In this document: in pieces, positions 33,479-45,474 of the stretch | Numbering within the stretch: the first letter of the stretch is position 1 | Layout: every line of letters begins with the position of its first letter | Assembly: GCA_001692895.1 (NCBI GenBank) | Contig: KV748177.1 | Coordinates: 3,634,130-3,698,129 of the forward strand | Source of the DNA: Cenococcum geophilum 1.58 | Lineage: Eukaryota; Ascomycota; Dothideomycetes; Gloniales; Gloniaceae | Length of the DNA stretch: 64,000 nucleotides | Direction of reading: 5' to 3' | The notes under the pieces: model-generated | Database searches by the model: none | What the model saw: only the letters and a program-made list of their open reading frames with translations | What the model was told of the DNA's origin: nothing | Made by a program: the position numbers and the translations under genes

Positions 33479-35904
33479 ATGGTGAGTCCAGCTTGTTTCC
33501 ATGCCCGCATTGTTTCCACCAGAACAGCTTCAGCCTCAACACCCAGCAATCGTCCGGGCGTCGCTTCAGCGTCTCGGAGAAGAGGGGAGTTCCCCAGCTG
33601 ACGCGCATTCTCTGTAGCTGTTCCAACTATTGCCTGTCGTTGCTGCTACGGCCATTAGCCTTGTGCCATTCTCAACTGCTCAATTCCCTCCTCCCGCCAC
33701 CTATCCCAATGTCATTAAGTCTCCCATAGATCCAAACATAACCATCTCATACAAGTCACCCGACCCGGGGACATGCACCACTGTCTTTACATCGCAGAAA
33801 CAATACACCGGCTATGTCAATCTTCCTCCTTTCACCATCGCACCCTACCAACAGAACTACTCCATCAATACCTTTTTCTGGTTCATCGAAGCTCGACAAA
33901 ACCCTGAGACGGCTCCCCTCACAATATGGCTGAATGGTGGCCCAGGTAGTAGCAGCATGATCGGTCTTTTCCAGGAGAGCGGGCCATGCGAGGTAGTCCA
34001 AATGTCGGACGGGGGATACGGCACACAGTCAAGAGTGTGGGGATGGGATAGGAGCTCTAACATTCTCTACATTGACCAGCCGGCTCAAGTGGGATTTTCT
34101 TACGATGTCTTGATCAACAAGTCCCACAATATTTATGGCGACACCTACCTTGCCCCTACTGTTGTTCCTTCTACACAACCAACCTACACTTTCCTTAACG
34201 GCACATTCAGCAGTGGCAACCAGTTGCACACTGCCAACACGTCCACGATTGCCGCAAATGCTGCTTGGCACTTCCTTCAAGGCTTCCTCTCCGCCTTCCC
34301 GCAGTACAATCCTGGAACGAAACCAAATAGCACGACCACATTGCCAACCGGCGTGAATCTTTTCGCAGAAAGTTATGGAGGTCAGTACGGTCCCGCTTTT
34401 GCGAATCTTTTCGAACAGCAAAATGCGAACCGGGCGGCTGGCTTGATACCGCGGAACACCACACTCGAAATCAGACTTACGGCGGTTGGCATCCTCAACG
34501 GGATTATAGACGAGCTCGTTCAAGTTCCATTCTACCCGAAGTTTGCAAACAACAACACGTACGGGATTAAGGCTATTAACGATGTTACCATGCTTAATGC
34601 TCTCAACGATTTTCGGGCTTCAGGTGGTTGTCAAGAGGCTATCAATGCTTGCCGGAGCAGCATGAGCGCCAATGATCCTGAGGGCGAAGGTGATGAGTAT
34701 ATGACGAACGAAATATGTGCTACTGCTGAGCAGGTTTGTGATAATATCGAGTTATCATATTTCGAATCCGGCAGAAGTTTCTATGATATTAGGGTTACTA
34801 CTCCTACCAGTTTTCCGAGTCCCGCATATCTTGAATACCTTAATTCTGCTCCTTTACAAAAGTCTATTGGGGTTCCTCTTAATTATACCGAGAGCAATGA
34901 CATGATATTCTATCTCTTCCAGAAAAGTATGTATATCCCCCAGACTTCTTCACATGCATCTTCACATGCTGCGGCGTTTGGAATAAACTCCGTTACGGGG
35001 TCGCATGAAGCATCTGCCTACTCTTCAAAAATAATTATCCTAGTTTTGTTTCATACAATTGGAAATATCCCTTGGGCGCATACTGACGCATTTCGCAGCT
35101 GGCGATATTGTTCGCGGGACACAGATCGCCTCCCTTGCTCACTTACTGACCCTCGGCGTCCGCGTAGCTCTCCTCTATGGTGATGCAGACTACATCTGTA
35201 ACTGGTACGGTGGAGAAGCCGTTTCCCTGGCACTTGCGGCACTTGTCCCCAACTATGCATCCGCTTTCCCCGCTGCGGGCTATGCAGACATTATCGTCAA
35301 TTCCTCCTACGTCGGCGGTGCAGTTCGCCAGTTCGGCAATCTATCCTTCTCGCGGATATATGACTCCGGCCACCTTGTCCCGGCTTACCAACCTGAAACT
35401 GCCTTCACAGTTTTTACACGCATTATTGAAGGCACAGACTTGGGAACTGGTGAAGCCATTTCGCTTGACTCTTTCGCAACCAAAGGCCCGCAGTATTCAA
35501 ATCACACCAACAAAGCTCCATCTGAACCGGAGAGCACGTGCTGGATTCGTGATATTAACGACACTTGTACTGAGGACCAAATCAGCTCGATAATGAATTT
35601 TAAAGGTGTCGTGATCGACGGTGTCTGGTACGAGGATGCCGACGACTATAGCCCCCCTTCTAGCACTGTCATCGCAGGCGTGCCTGGCAGTCTGCCTGTA
35701 AACATACCCACCAGCTTATCCAATGGCGCTACGAGCAGCAGCGTGCAGCTGACAGGCGTCTACGTCGCTACTGGAACACCGAAACCTACAAGCGGCGCCA
35801 TGTCAGTTCGCCTCCCGCCAAGGGTGTTTGAAGGGAATAATAAACGCTTCCTGTTATACTCCTTCATTGGTCTAGCTTTCTCTCTATTCAGTATTTTTCT
35901 GTGA
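33479..35904 (+). CDS. Secreted serine carboxypeptidase (peptidase family S10)
   Basis: Three exons: 33479-33481, 33618-34926 and 35099-35904, giving 705 aa. Exon 1 is only the ATG. Intron 1 (136 bp, GTGAGT...TAG, CTGAC branch 16 nt from the end) joins it to LFQLLPVVAATAISLVPFSTAQF, a good signal peptide. No other in-frame ATG is available before the conserved region. Intron 2 (172 bp) restores LFQKTGDIVRG. S10 hallmarks are WLNGGPGSSSM, the nucleophile motif FAESYGGQYGP (Ser about 253), GDADYICNWYGG (Asp) and SGHLVPAYQPE (His). There are many N-glycosylation sequons. The C-terminal hydrophobic end after a Ser/Thr region suggests a GPI anchor or a single membrane anchor. It would trim C-terminal residues from peptides outside the cell or in the vacuole/wall. 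Confidence 0.9.
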
Positions 35905-37306
35905 GTTCAGAGTGTATCAATCTTTTGTTGATACCCAGCATAAAAACGGACATCTGCCGACTTGGTGTCAAAGGCAAACTGTTTATATACATTGTACTAA
36001 ACAAAAGTCTTTTCCTTTTTCGGTTATAGAGCTACCCTCGCGGTTCTTTGGAGATTGCATTATTGTCGGCGTAAAGGGCGGCTTGAAAAATAAAACGGCA
36101 TATACTATAGAGGAGAATGGCATGTTGGTTCTGCATTCAACGAACATGAGGGAGGAACCAACCGAGCCGATGAGAACGAATGAGATACGCGAGGTTCCAA
36201 CGACGCACGCGGGCGGGCAAGCTAGCGAAGAACCCAGCGAGCTACGTACCGTGCGTGAGGCTGAGGCGTAGTAGGTTGCGCGGCGTGGGTTCCTGGGGTC
36301 TTCTCTCGCGTCAAGTTTTTTTGCTCTCTCCTATGCGCGGCAGCATTGCATTATGGTTCATCCTTCGTCTGTTTTTGCACGGGTTTCGTCTGGAGTAGTT
36401 TGGACTGCAGCATAACTGAAAACTAGATACCCTTGTCTCTACGAGAGGCTATTCGTTTGCCGTTAATTGAAGCGCTTTGAACTTCTCTAGCTATTAGCAT
36501 TATGGCTTTTTGTCAGGTGACGGAGTCACCTCGCTTATTATTGTTTCGCACAGCCGTGCCTGGCAGTCACTCGCTTACCTTTTGTAGGTTTGTGTGTGGC
36601 TGAGTGGTGCGGAGCTTGTCATCTCGCACTATTGGTGAAATGCTTGCGTCGGAGTTAGAACATGAACAACCAACACAGTCATGATATAGCCAGAATTCAT
36701 GTGGGAAAGCTCTCAGCGACTCGTTAGTGCAGCTAACTTTTTTCTTAAAGGCTCAATTCTCTATGGTTGCATTATTGGGCTACAAAGAGGTGTCTTGTAA
36801 CCTCACCTCTGCTTAAGCATATATGAATGATTACCCCAGTCGCAAAGCATCACAATATTAGCGCAAACGAGAAGTTGAACAAGATCAAGCGAGGCTAGAA
36901 TCCCTAATTCCGGAATTGTAATGGAAAAATGCACCGCCATCACGTTGAGTATGGAGGTGAGCTCAGGCAGACAGTACAAAGCCTGATTTATAGCTCTACA
37001 AAGTCACATGCAGGGAACTTAGACATATGGATGACACCGAAACGCATAGTCTTCTATCAATCTATACAAGGCCGTCGCCGAGCTAAGCAAGCCAACCATG
37101 CGCTTGCGCTAATCTATGCAAAAACACTACTTCCGGCAGCTTCCGCGTCCGAATGTGGGGGTTATACATCCACTATGCGATGCAGTTCGCAAATAGCACT
37201 GCATTACAGCTCGCAGTAAGAGCGAAAGGGAGTAGTACATTGATACGCAGTGCGGAGTGGTTGAGGAACCATCAGTGGCAAGTGATGAAAATAGAGGCGG
37301 GCGATT
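35905..37306. other. Convergent intergenic region, no supported gene
   Basis: Between the 3' ends of the carboxypeptidase and BLM10 genes. An ORF at 35912-36271 has a hydrophilic C-terminal half but no start context, domain or splice support. It is probably within the carboxypeptidase 3' UTR or chance. Confidence 0.4.
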
Positions 37307-40300
37307 TTAGGCGAAGTAGCTCTTCCATAGCACGCCTTCCAGATCTTCCAGCTGCTCTGTTTCGAAGGCCTAAATAGCTCGTTAGTCATTATACGAGAGG
37401 TTCTAGACTGGAGAGGATGGAAGGAGTTGGGATAAGCTTACCTTAACATCCACGTGCCAAGTATCCTGCCTCGTTTTCTTGAAATCCGCCAAAACGCTTT
37501 TCACGCTCTTTCCAACCATGCCGGGATCAGCAGCAGCTCTCCTAGCCAGGGTAGCCAGTACGTCAGGCAGCCATGCTGGCGGCGGCGAGGTATACGGGAA
37601 CGCTTGGATCAGCGCGCCAAGACCGAGCACTGCGGCATGGCGAACTAGGATCAGTTTGTTGTGCTCCGGTGTGGGAGTTCCTGGGATGCGTTTCTTCGGG
37701 AGAGGGTTCTTCTGTAGCATGTCTGTGAAGGTGACTTTCAGAGCCTCGACAGTGCGATTGCGCAGCGCGACGGGTGAGCAACGTATCATGCCTGACAATG
37801 TGGTTGCGGCACCCAGGCGGACTTCGAGTTGCACGTCTCCGAGCATAGCAGAGACACAGTCGAATAGTGCCTGCTGCTGGCTTTCCGACATTAGGAAGAG
37901 GCGCCGGAAATAGATGACTTGGATGTTGATAAGGATGCGGAGCCGTTGATGCCAGGACGTCGCGTTGCGTCCGATGCGAATGAGCGCGGCGATGAACTCT
38001 TCGTCTTCACCAGCGCGGTGGGGGATGTTAGGAAGATGGCGGAATACGTGGTAGGCGAGGGATTGAAGCTCTGGGTCCTCTTTGATGTCCATCATGTGGA
38101 GAAGTTGCTCCATGAAAACGTTTGGGAAAAATTTGACAAGCTGGATGCATTCATATGAAGAGAGAGTAGAGTCAAGCCAAAGCAATACAGTTTTGCCACC
38201 TGATGTGTACGAAGACGGAGTCTGCTGCCCCGCGGGACGCTTCTGTCGCCATACCTCAAGTCTTTCAAACACATCAGTGATGGTTCTGGAATACTCTTCA
38301 GTTGGTTGATACGGTCGGATGCCGATGGAAGAGGTTGCTTTTTGCGCTTCTATGAGGGTTTTTACGTCCTTATACGACTCATGGTATCTAGTCCGGTGAA
38401 TGCTAGCTAGTGTTTGGCCCATGGCTTCACGTACGCCCTTGTATGGATGATCCAGGTGCTGCATAAAGTCCTCTAAAATCGGCTTTTCAAGTTGGAAATG
38501 CCATCCGGCATCTAAAATACATTGTTGCAAAAGTTGTATTTTGGAACTCTCCTTGAATGCAGCATTAGATTCCATATCAAGTCGAAAGCTAGCAAGCCAG
38601 TCCACAAGCGGCCAACCCCTCCGGGGGTCTTTCCCTTGCAACACGACGTGCAAAAATGTTGTCCAGTACGACGAATTCTCAGGCGTTAAGCCATCTTTGA
38701 ATATTCCTCGGATGATAGGGAAAGTGTACTCCCAGACCTCTGCACGCAACTCCGGCTTCAAATCCGGTGCGCAGGATAGTAACGCACCCATTATTTCAGC
38801 CGTAGCTCGATGCTGATGCTTGTCACTACCGTCGCCATAGACGGATTGTGTCAAATCCTTAATGTCTTCGAAATTAGCTTTCGTAAGGTCAGCAAATAGG
38901 AGGTCAAAGGCATGCGTCAACATCATCGCGCTTGACATGCGGAATCGGTCAGCTCCAGAGTCTCGCGGTTCTTGTTTCATATATGCAAAGTAAGTTGAGA
39001 ACCAGTGCCGGTCTAGAAGATTGCCGATCTTCTCGCGTACGTTATTTTCAACACCGTCGAACTTAATAGATGGTGGATTGGGCAGAAAAGCTGGCATTGT
39101 CTTATTCCAAACTAGCCAGCCTGGGTAGTCAAAGTCAACGTAGTATTTTGCTTCAGGCTTAGCAAAGCTCGCCAAGTGTTGCGATGTCCAATTTGGATCT
39201 TCAGCTCTTGTCGGCACAACTATCTTATCAGGAAGCTCTTCGTCTCCTAAGAGGTATCTCTCATAGCTGTGCCCTGTAATACCACGTGTTTGGACTAACG
39301 TGAAGATGCCGACCAAAGCGCCGGCATACAGACCACGAAGACTAGGATGTGGGTCAATCGAACCTTTGGTAACAAGATCGATCATAGGCTCCGAAGCGAT
39401 TGAGTCATACCGCATGCCAAGGTTTATAACGATTGCAGCTGTTCGGCTCGCTTTTTTCCAGTGCGATTTTCTTCCCAGTTCAACAAGTTCTGTTGATAGC
39501 TGTGATTTCTTGCCCTCGATCCTGCTTCTCTTCTTCTTGATGAAGTCCCGTCTTTTGTTGATCTTAGCCTGGATTTTTTCTGTCTCCTGCGCGTTGACAG
39601 GGAAAGATATTGCCTCGACGATTTCTTGATCAAGGATGACCATACGTTCCAAAGGCTTGCCCATGTCCATGATTTGGAACGTGGCATTAGTTGCAAGCTT
39701 CTGAACGGAAGGCTTGTCAGCTCCGGTAACCTCGATAAAGGCTTTGATGAGTGTCGGAGTGAACCTCCAGTCCCTACTAATTGTCTTGGCCAGGCTTCCG
39801 AAGAGTAATGAAAACATCGCACCTTTGATGCGTGGAAAATCGTTTTCATCGACGGCTTTGACAAGAGCTTCAAGGAGAGGGGGTATGACGAGTGGCCTTG
39901 CTCCAAGAACGCATTTCACCGCTGACTCATTTGCCGTCTGTGCAGTGCGACGAATCTCCGTGTAAAGAGATACACTGGATTCTGCCAGGTCCAATAAAAG
40001 CTGTTTATCAAGTTCAGTTTTGGGTCGCGGATTTGCATTGTGACGCAATCTCTGGAGATGGTAAACATTCGCGCGTCGAACAAGCAGTGGCCTTGGATAT
40101 TCTTTCCTAAGACCACTGAATTTAAAAGGATGCACGTCGGCTGCGAGAAGTCGAGTCACTCTGTCGAGAACGTGAGCCGACCGTTCAATACCAACGTCTA
40201 TGAACCATGATCGATATGCGTTGTATAAGGAGTTGAAGCACGGCACATCATCTTCCTGCTTTTCTATCAAGAATTTATGGACCTTATGGAGAGTCTCTCC

Positions 40301-43300
40301 TACGATCTGGCGCAGACTGTGAATCGCCTGGTAATTCCTTCCATCTCGAGCCAATGGGTAACCTGTTTCGTACTGGAAGGTCGGTTTCACCTCTTCGTCT
40401 TCTGCTTCGCCGAGGCCAGCATCATCCTCTATTTCATCAGCGTCAACGTCATCCTCTTGATTGGAAGAGGGACTGTCAGTGCTTGCATCAGAATTGTCGA
40501 ATCTTGGATCAAACAGGACCGAAATCCCAGATATGATGAGTCTAAGTAGGACGAGATTTCGAGACACCTCATCTGACCAGTCTTTCCCTGTACCATCACG
40601 TTTTACGGGTGGGTCAGGCTTGATGAGATCGAGTAATGCACCGATAGCGCTTTTACATTGCGACTCAAATAGTGCGACTGCGAAATCAATTTCCTCTTCG
40701 TTAGGAGTATGCCAGGTGACGTTCAGATTCTTTGGATCTGCGAGTTTGCCCCAGGACTCTGTTGATAGACCCTTCTCAAGCTCATCCTTCTCATAGATAG
40801 AATAGTCGATCGTGTATGTAACCGTCAAATTCAGGAGGAGATGATGGATGAAGTTGGACACATGCACAGTAGGGATACCTCTGCACCTTTGCTGCATGTA
40901 TTCAGCAATGTCAAACAGCTCGTCCTTCCAAGCAAGAACCGCGTCGCCGACATGTACCACGCACATGCTGAGTAAACTGATATTCCAGACCAATGCGCGA
41001 TCTCTAGGGAGCACCTCTGATCCGGTAGTCCTTGTCGAACCAGCCCCATTGTCGTCAATTTCAGTACGGATTCCCGCAAGAAGATGGGGCAACAGTCTTT
41101 TCAGTGACTTTTCGGGATTAATTTTGACGAGCCCATTGCAGATGAACGCCATAGCGTCTCTCGCTTGATGGATGACATGATTTGTAACGAAATTGGCGAT
41201 CTTGTCGAGCGCAATGTCAAATAGGCTAGGCGAAAGGGCAGCAAGAAGCGGAGTAAATGCAGCTGGAAGGGTGTTGACCACATTCTCCTCAGGAGACCCG
41301 CTCCTCACACGCGAAGCATCAGGCAAGTTCTCCAGTAGTGTGAATACACGACCAAGGAATGACATGAGAAACTCCGCAAGTCCAGTGGTAGAAGATCGCA
41401 GTACCATCTCTTCATCATGGTCACTGAGTTCTTTATTGTAGTCAATCTCGATCCCACCGCCTTCGTTCTCCAATCGTTCTACCTGGCCTGTTATCCACCT
41501 CACTGCCAGACCGGTATCAGTATCAGCCTCTTCCATTGGAGTATCAGTGCCATCACGTGGTGCTTGATTATTCCGACCATCTTTCTTCTCTTGTGTCAGA
41601 TCATGAAAGGGAACCGTATAGCATACTCCTTGGATGTATGACAGTGTATGCAGAGTTTTCTCCAAATCATTGGCATCGATTCCCGGTAGCGCAAGCCCTA
41701 GGACTGTAGTAACGTGGCATCTATAGCCTTTGGTTCTTGCCATGACTTTTGACAGCATATGCAATGCTCGTATAGAGGAGATCGTTCGGTGCACCTCGAC
41801 TAGCCCTTGCATGGCTGGATATATTCTCTGCAGGGCTCCTGGGAGAATCAGGTTTGGTTCCAGGTACGCCAAGCTTTGAAGGGTCGATAGTGAGAAATTC
41901 ATCGCCGTTCCACTCTTCGCGAATATGCCCATGAATATAACCTCTCGCAAGCATAACACAAACCGACGCTTGAGCCCATTGTTGAGTCTCCTCTCTTCTG
42001 GCACCTCCATCTCCCCGCTACTTTCTCGATTCCATCGCATAACAAAGAAGTCTGCCAAATAGAAAACTAGCTGTGATAATGTTTTCGTCCAACTACCGGA
42101 ATTCGACGGATGGAAAAATGTTTCAACAGCTTGGATCAAACCTTCTAACTTTGACAAAACCGAGTCTGGATGGTCTAAACAAGCTGGGGATAATGACATT
42201 ACAATCCATCGTGCGATGTGGTGGGCAATGGGGTGTTTTCTCTGGTCTCGATCAAGCATTATAGCAAGGCCAGCGCCTAAATCCACCGTTGTGCTGTAAG
42301 GGGAGGTAGCTTGCCCAACAGGAATTTCGAGTAGTCTAAGAACAGCAGTGAAGATGAGTGAAGATTGCTCACTGGTAAATATACCATGTTGTGAGAAGGG
42401 AACATGCTTTGCAGATAATGAGTCTCTAGCAAGCCTAGAAAAGATATCAACAAAGTGTACATCAAACAGCCTCGAACGGTTGACAAGGGACCAAAGATGG
42501 AAGAAAGTTGGCAGGTAATGTTGCGGTTGGAGCTCAGTGTGCTCTTCCGCAGCAGGGTGGGTTGGGAGAAGTAAATTTAATAAGCCCACAACCACGTATG
42601 CCCCTTCTGAAAATGAGGTGCTGAAGTAAGGTAGGAATTCTTGGAACATGGCGGGAATCTCTTGCGGGTCAAAATAGAGCTGGGCAAAGGTGCAAAGCTT
42701 AGTCAACGTGCGGACATTGCGTTTTACGTTCGTAGGATGTGTAGTTCCCGACTCGGATGGCAGAACGAACGTCTTCAGCTCCCTAAACAGCGGCCTCCAA
42801 TCGAGTACCAGGTCTTTTCCAGGGCGAAGATAGTGCTTCCGCCTATTTAACGTTAGTAACTACATAGCTTCCTGGAAGCTCGGATCAGAAAGGGACTCAC
42901 TTTGTTAATACCATAAACATGCTAGCGAAACGCTCTGCCACCAAATAATCCAAACCTGGAGCAAGGGCTAGTTCATAATAGAGCTTGACGAGCTTGATGC
43001 GAGTGTCACGAGGAAGGTCAAATTTCAAGGAGAGCCATCCTCTAATTTCCCTCGTCCAGTGCACCGCGCCTGGCGCAAAGTCTCCAGCAGATACAACAAT
43101 ATAGAGGTGTTTCATGCAAGTATTCAAGTTTTCCTCTCTTTCCGCTTGGTCTTCAGTTTCATATGGTAGGTATTTAAAGTATGGAAAAGTGCGTGGACGG
43201 CTTCGGCTGTGCTTGTCAACATCATAACCGTTTATGCCGCCATTTGTCTGACGCCAGTCGCCTCCAGGTGATGTAGCACGCGATATGTCGATACCAGAAG

Positions 43301-43349
43301 AGGCATCAAGCGCACTCATCAACTGACCTATGCGCTCAGTACCGGCCAT
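37307..43349 (-). CDS. BLM10: Proteasome activator BLM10 / PA200
   Basis: Three exons on the minus strand: 43349-42901, 42842-37442 and 37369-37307, giving 1970 aa. Intron 1 has a perfect TACTAAC branch point, and intron 2 joins DVK to a 20-residue last exon. The size, the all-helical HEAT-like repeats over the whole length and the conserved C-terminal domain match the Blm10/PA200 family. These cap the 20S proteasome core and stimulate peptide or acetyl-histone degradation and core assembly. The C-terminus reads WKSYFA. The last three residues occupy the place of the HbYX motif that docks into the alpha-ring pockets, here with Phe as the penultimate residue. The gene is divergent from PSF3. 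Confidence 0.9.
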
Positions 43350-44335
43350 GTTTGAAGGCCTCGGGACTCGAGAGAGGGGAAGATAAGGTTAATGTCGTAG
43401 AAGTTGTAATATTGGTGAAGTTGTTCATCAAAGGATATGAGTTTCTGGATGCAACAAGAACAGACTAGGGGACAAGAAACGTTAGCATAAACCATTTGGT
43501 GAGAGGAACGGAACAGGTAGAGATTCACACGACACAAGGTCGATAATTTGGGAAGCTCGCTCTCGGCAGTGTACAACATACTGGAGCGGCAGAGCCTTGC
43601 GTGGCGTTGTCTCTGTACTCGATCTTCGATACAGCGCATCAGCAGTGTGAGAGAACACTAGTCTCCTCTGCATGTAAGTAGCCGTCGTCTCCGTTGCGGC
43701 ACCAGCTTGATGACCAGGGGATTGGAGAGGAGCTATGACCTATTGAAGCCGTTCGTCGGGGACGGCGTCGTGCTGCAGTAGGCGAGAATTGTCAGCCAAG
43801 GTGTTTGAACAACACTCCTCTTTTATCCGTCGAAGCCAACAACTCCAGAAGTAACCTAGGACCCACCTTTGCTTCTTCAGACGAGTGTATTTGCCAAGGG
43901 CCGTCGTTCTTCTGCTCAAAACAACTGACGTTGAGTGTCTCTGGGTGAGCATGGCATTATAAGGCCTCCTTCCCTTGACCGCGACTCCCAGGCAATCACG
44001 ACCACGCAATTCGTCGGAGGGCGAAAATGTAGGTCCATAACCACTATGACAAATGCGTCCAATCACAAGTTCACTGTGAATGCCTTTCTCTTCCGCTTGA
44101 TTCGAATTCCTTTTCTTAGAATCGCCTTTTTCTTTCAAACGTGTTCTGCACGTCAGAGTTTTCTCAGGCTGCGGGTAGCACAACTCGTACTCAACCAAGC
44201 CTCTCTGAGAAAGCCATTCCGGTCTGCTTTCTGCACTCATACGTGTCACATGCTGCTCTTCGAACTTGAAACACGGTTTATGAGAGCAGAAAAAAACTAT
44301 TGACAATGTACTGACATTATTGAGACAGTATCAAC
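43350..44335. promoter_or_regulatory. Shared divergent promoter region of BLM10 and PSF3 (986 bp)
   Basis: The two genes start at 43349 (minus) and 44336 (plus). A 188-codon minus-strand ORF (43740-44306) and a plus-strand ORF on top of it fill part of the region, but they lack family resemblance. No specific factor sites are asserted. Confidence 0.4.
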
Positions 44336-45212
44336 ATGGGATCTTACTACGACATCGACGCGATTCTCACGGACGCGCAGGTACATTGTTTTCCTCAGTT
44401 TTTCATAATTCAATATCTCACAACACCACTTAGAAAGTACCATGTACTTTTGAGCTCACCGTCCCCGGTTTGGGGTATGTTGACGGGAACATCGGCGGAG
44501 ACGTGAGGCCCTCTCGCTCCAATCTTAATTCCTACCCCTTGACAGGTCCTAAATTCTAGTAGATGAAACAAGGCTCAAAGGTAGAATTGCCCCTGTGGCT
44601 AGGAGAAATGTTGGCCATTAGGTAAATTCTAACTGTATGCAACCATCAACACCAACACCTGACGACCCTCCCAGCCAAAATCTTAGTACCTCATCGCTTG
44701 TAACCCTCGATTTGCCCTCGGCACTTTCTCCACGCGTTCTAAACGCACTAAAAGCCGATTCACGTACCGTTGACCTTCGAGCGCTTGCCCCTCATTTCTA
44801 TAATCTAGGAGCACGCACACTTGAATTATATGAAGATGAGGAAATGGTTGAAGTATTAAGTGAGGTGCGCACATCTTATATATAGAGCGAACCTTCTTTC
44901 TGCACCATAGAAATAGAAGTTGATAAATCTCAGGCGTTCAAAATACGCGCTGCAGTAATAGCTGACCAAGCACATAATCCACGGGGCGCACTAGGAGAGG
45001 GTGCCGAATTTTTACGTGGTCTCGATGAGAGCGAAAGGCAATGTAAGTTGAAATTCTTCGTCAATTCGATACCCTTTTGGCCTTACAGCTCGCATTCCAT
45101 TTGCGATTTTCAATTCACAGGCTGAAACCAATCCTACTGAGTAGTGTTTCGTGCCGCACATGACAGTGCCAAATCAGTGCGGTTATGGATAGCAGAGATG
45201 AAGAAGAAGTAA
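44336..45212 (+). CDS. PSF3: GINS complex subunit PSF3
   Basis: Six exons: 44336-44380, 44434-44502, 44563-44621, 44675-44864, 44934-45042 and 45145-45212, giving 179 aa. All phases agree. GINS is the Sld5-Psf1-Psf2-Psf3 tetramer that joins MCM2-7 and Cdc45 to form the replicative CMG helicase in the nucleus. Diagnostic pieces are MGSYYDIDAILTDAQKVPC, the VPGLGYVDGN beta part, ELPLWLGEMLAI, VTLDLPSALSPRVLNALKAD, LAPHFYNLGARTLEL and LFRAAHDSAKSVRLWIAEMK. The length is normal for the family. Acceptor 4 could also be at 44687, which would shorten the protein by four residues. Five short introns (51-102 bp) for a 540-nt coding region is high intron density compared with its neighbours. Confidence 0.92.
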
Positions 45213-45474
45213 TGTGACCTCAGGACTCTATGAAGCAGCTGCAGGTAGTAGTTAAGAATGATAGAAATAGCATACATCTAGCAATAGAATTATGCAAAGC
45301 AAAAACAAATAGCGTCCATGAAAGCATCTTGGAACAAGTGCACACACCAACTACAATAGGAATGACAGAAATACACCTAACTGCGCATCTTAATAAACTT
45401 CGCCTTCCGAACACAGACGCCGAGGAATCTCCGATATCTTGGCGTATTTGCGCCAAGGACGATTTCAAATTACC

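Noticed and set aside
35912..36271. A 119-codon ORF directly after the carboxypeptidase stop
   Set aside because: No start context, domain or splice support. It is probably 3' UTR of the preceding gene.
36510..36545. GTGACGGAGTCAC short palindrome
   Set aside because: Short imperfect palindromes of this size are expected by chance in 64 kb, and it has no associated structure.
43740..44306. A 188-codon minus-strand ORF in the BLM10-PSF3 promoter region
   Set aside because: It is overlapped by a 122-codon plus-strand ORF over the same bases, resembles no family, and fills a divergent promoter. Most likely chance.
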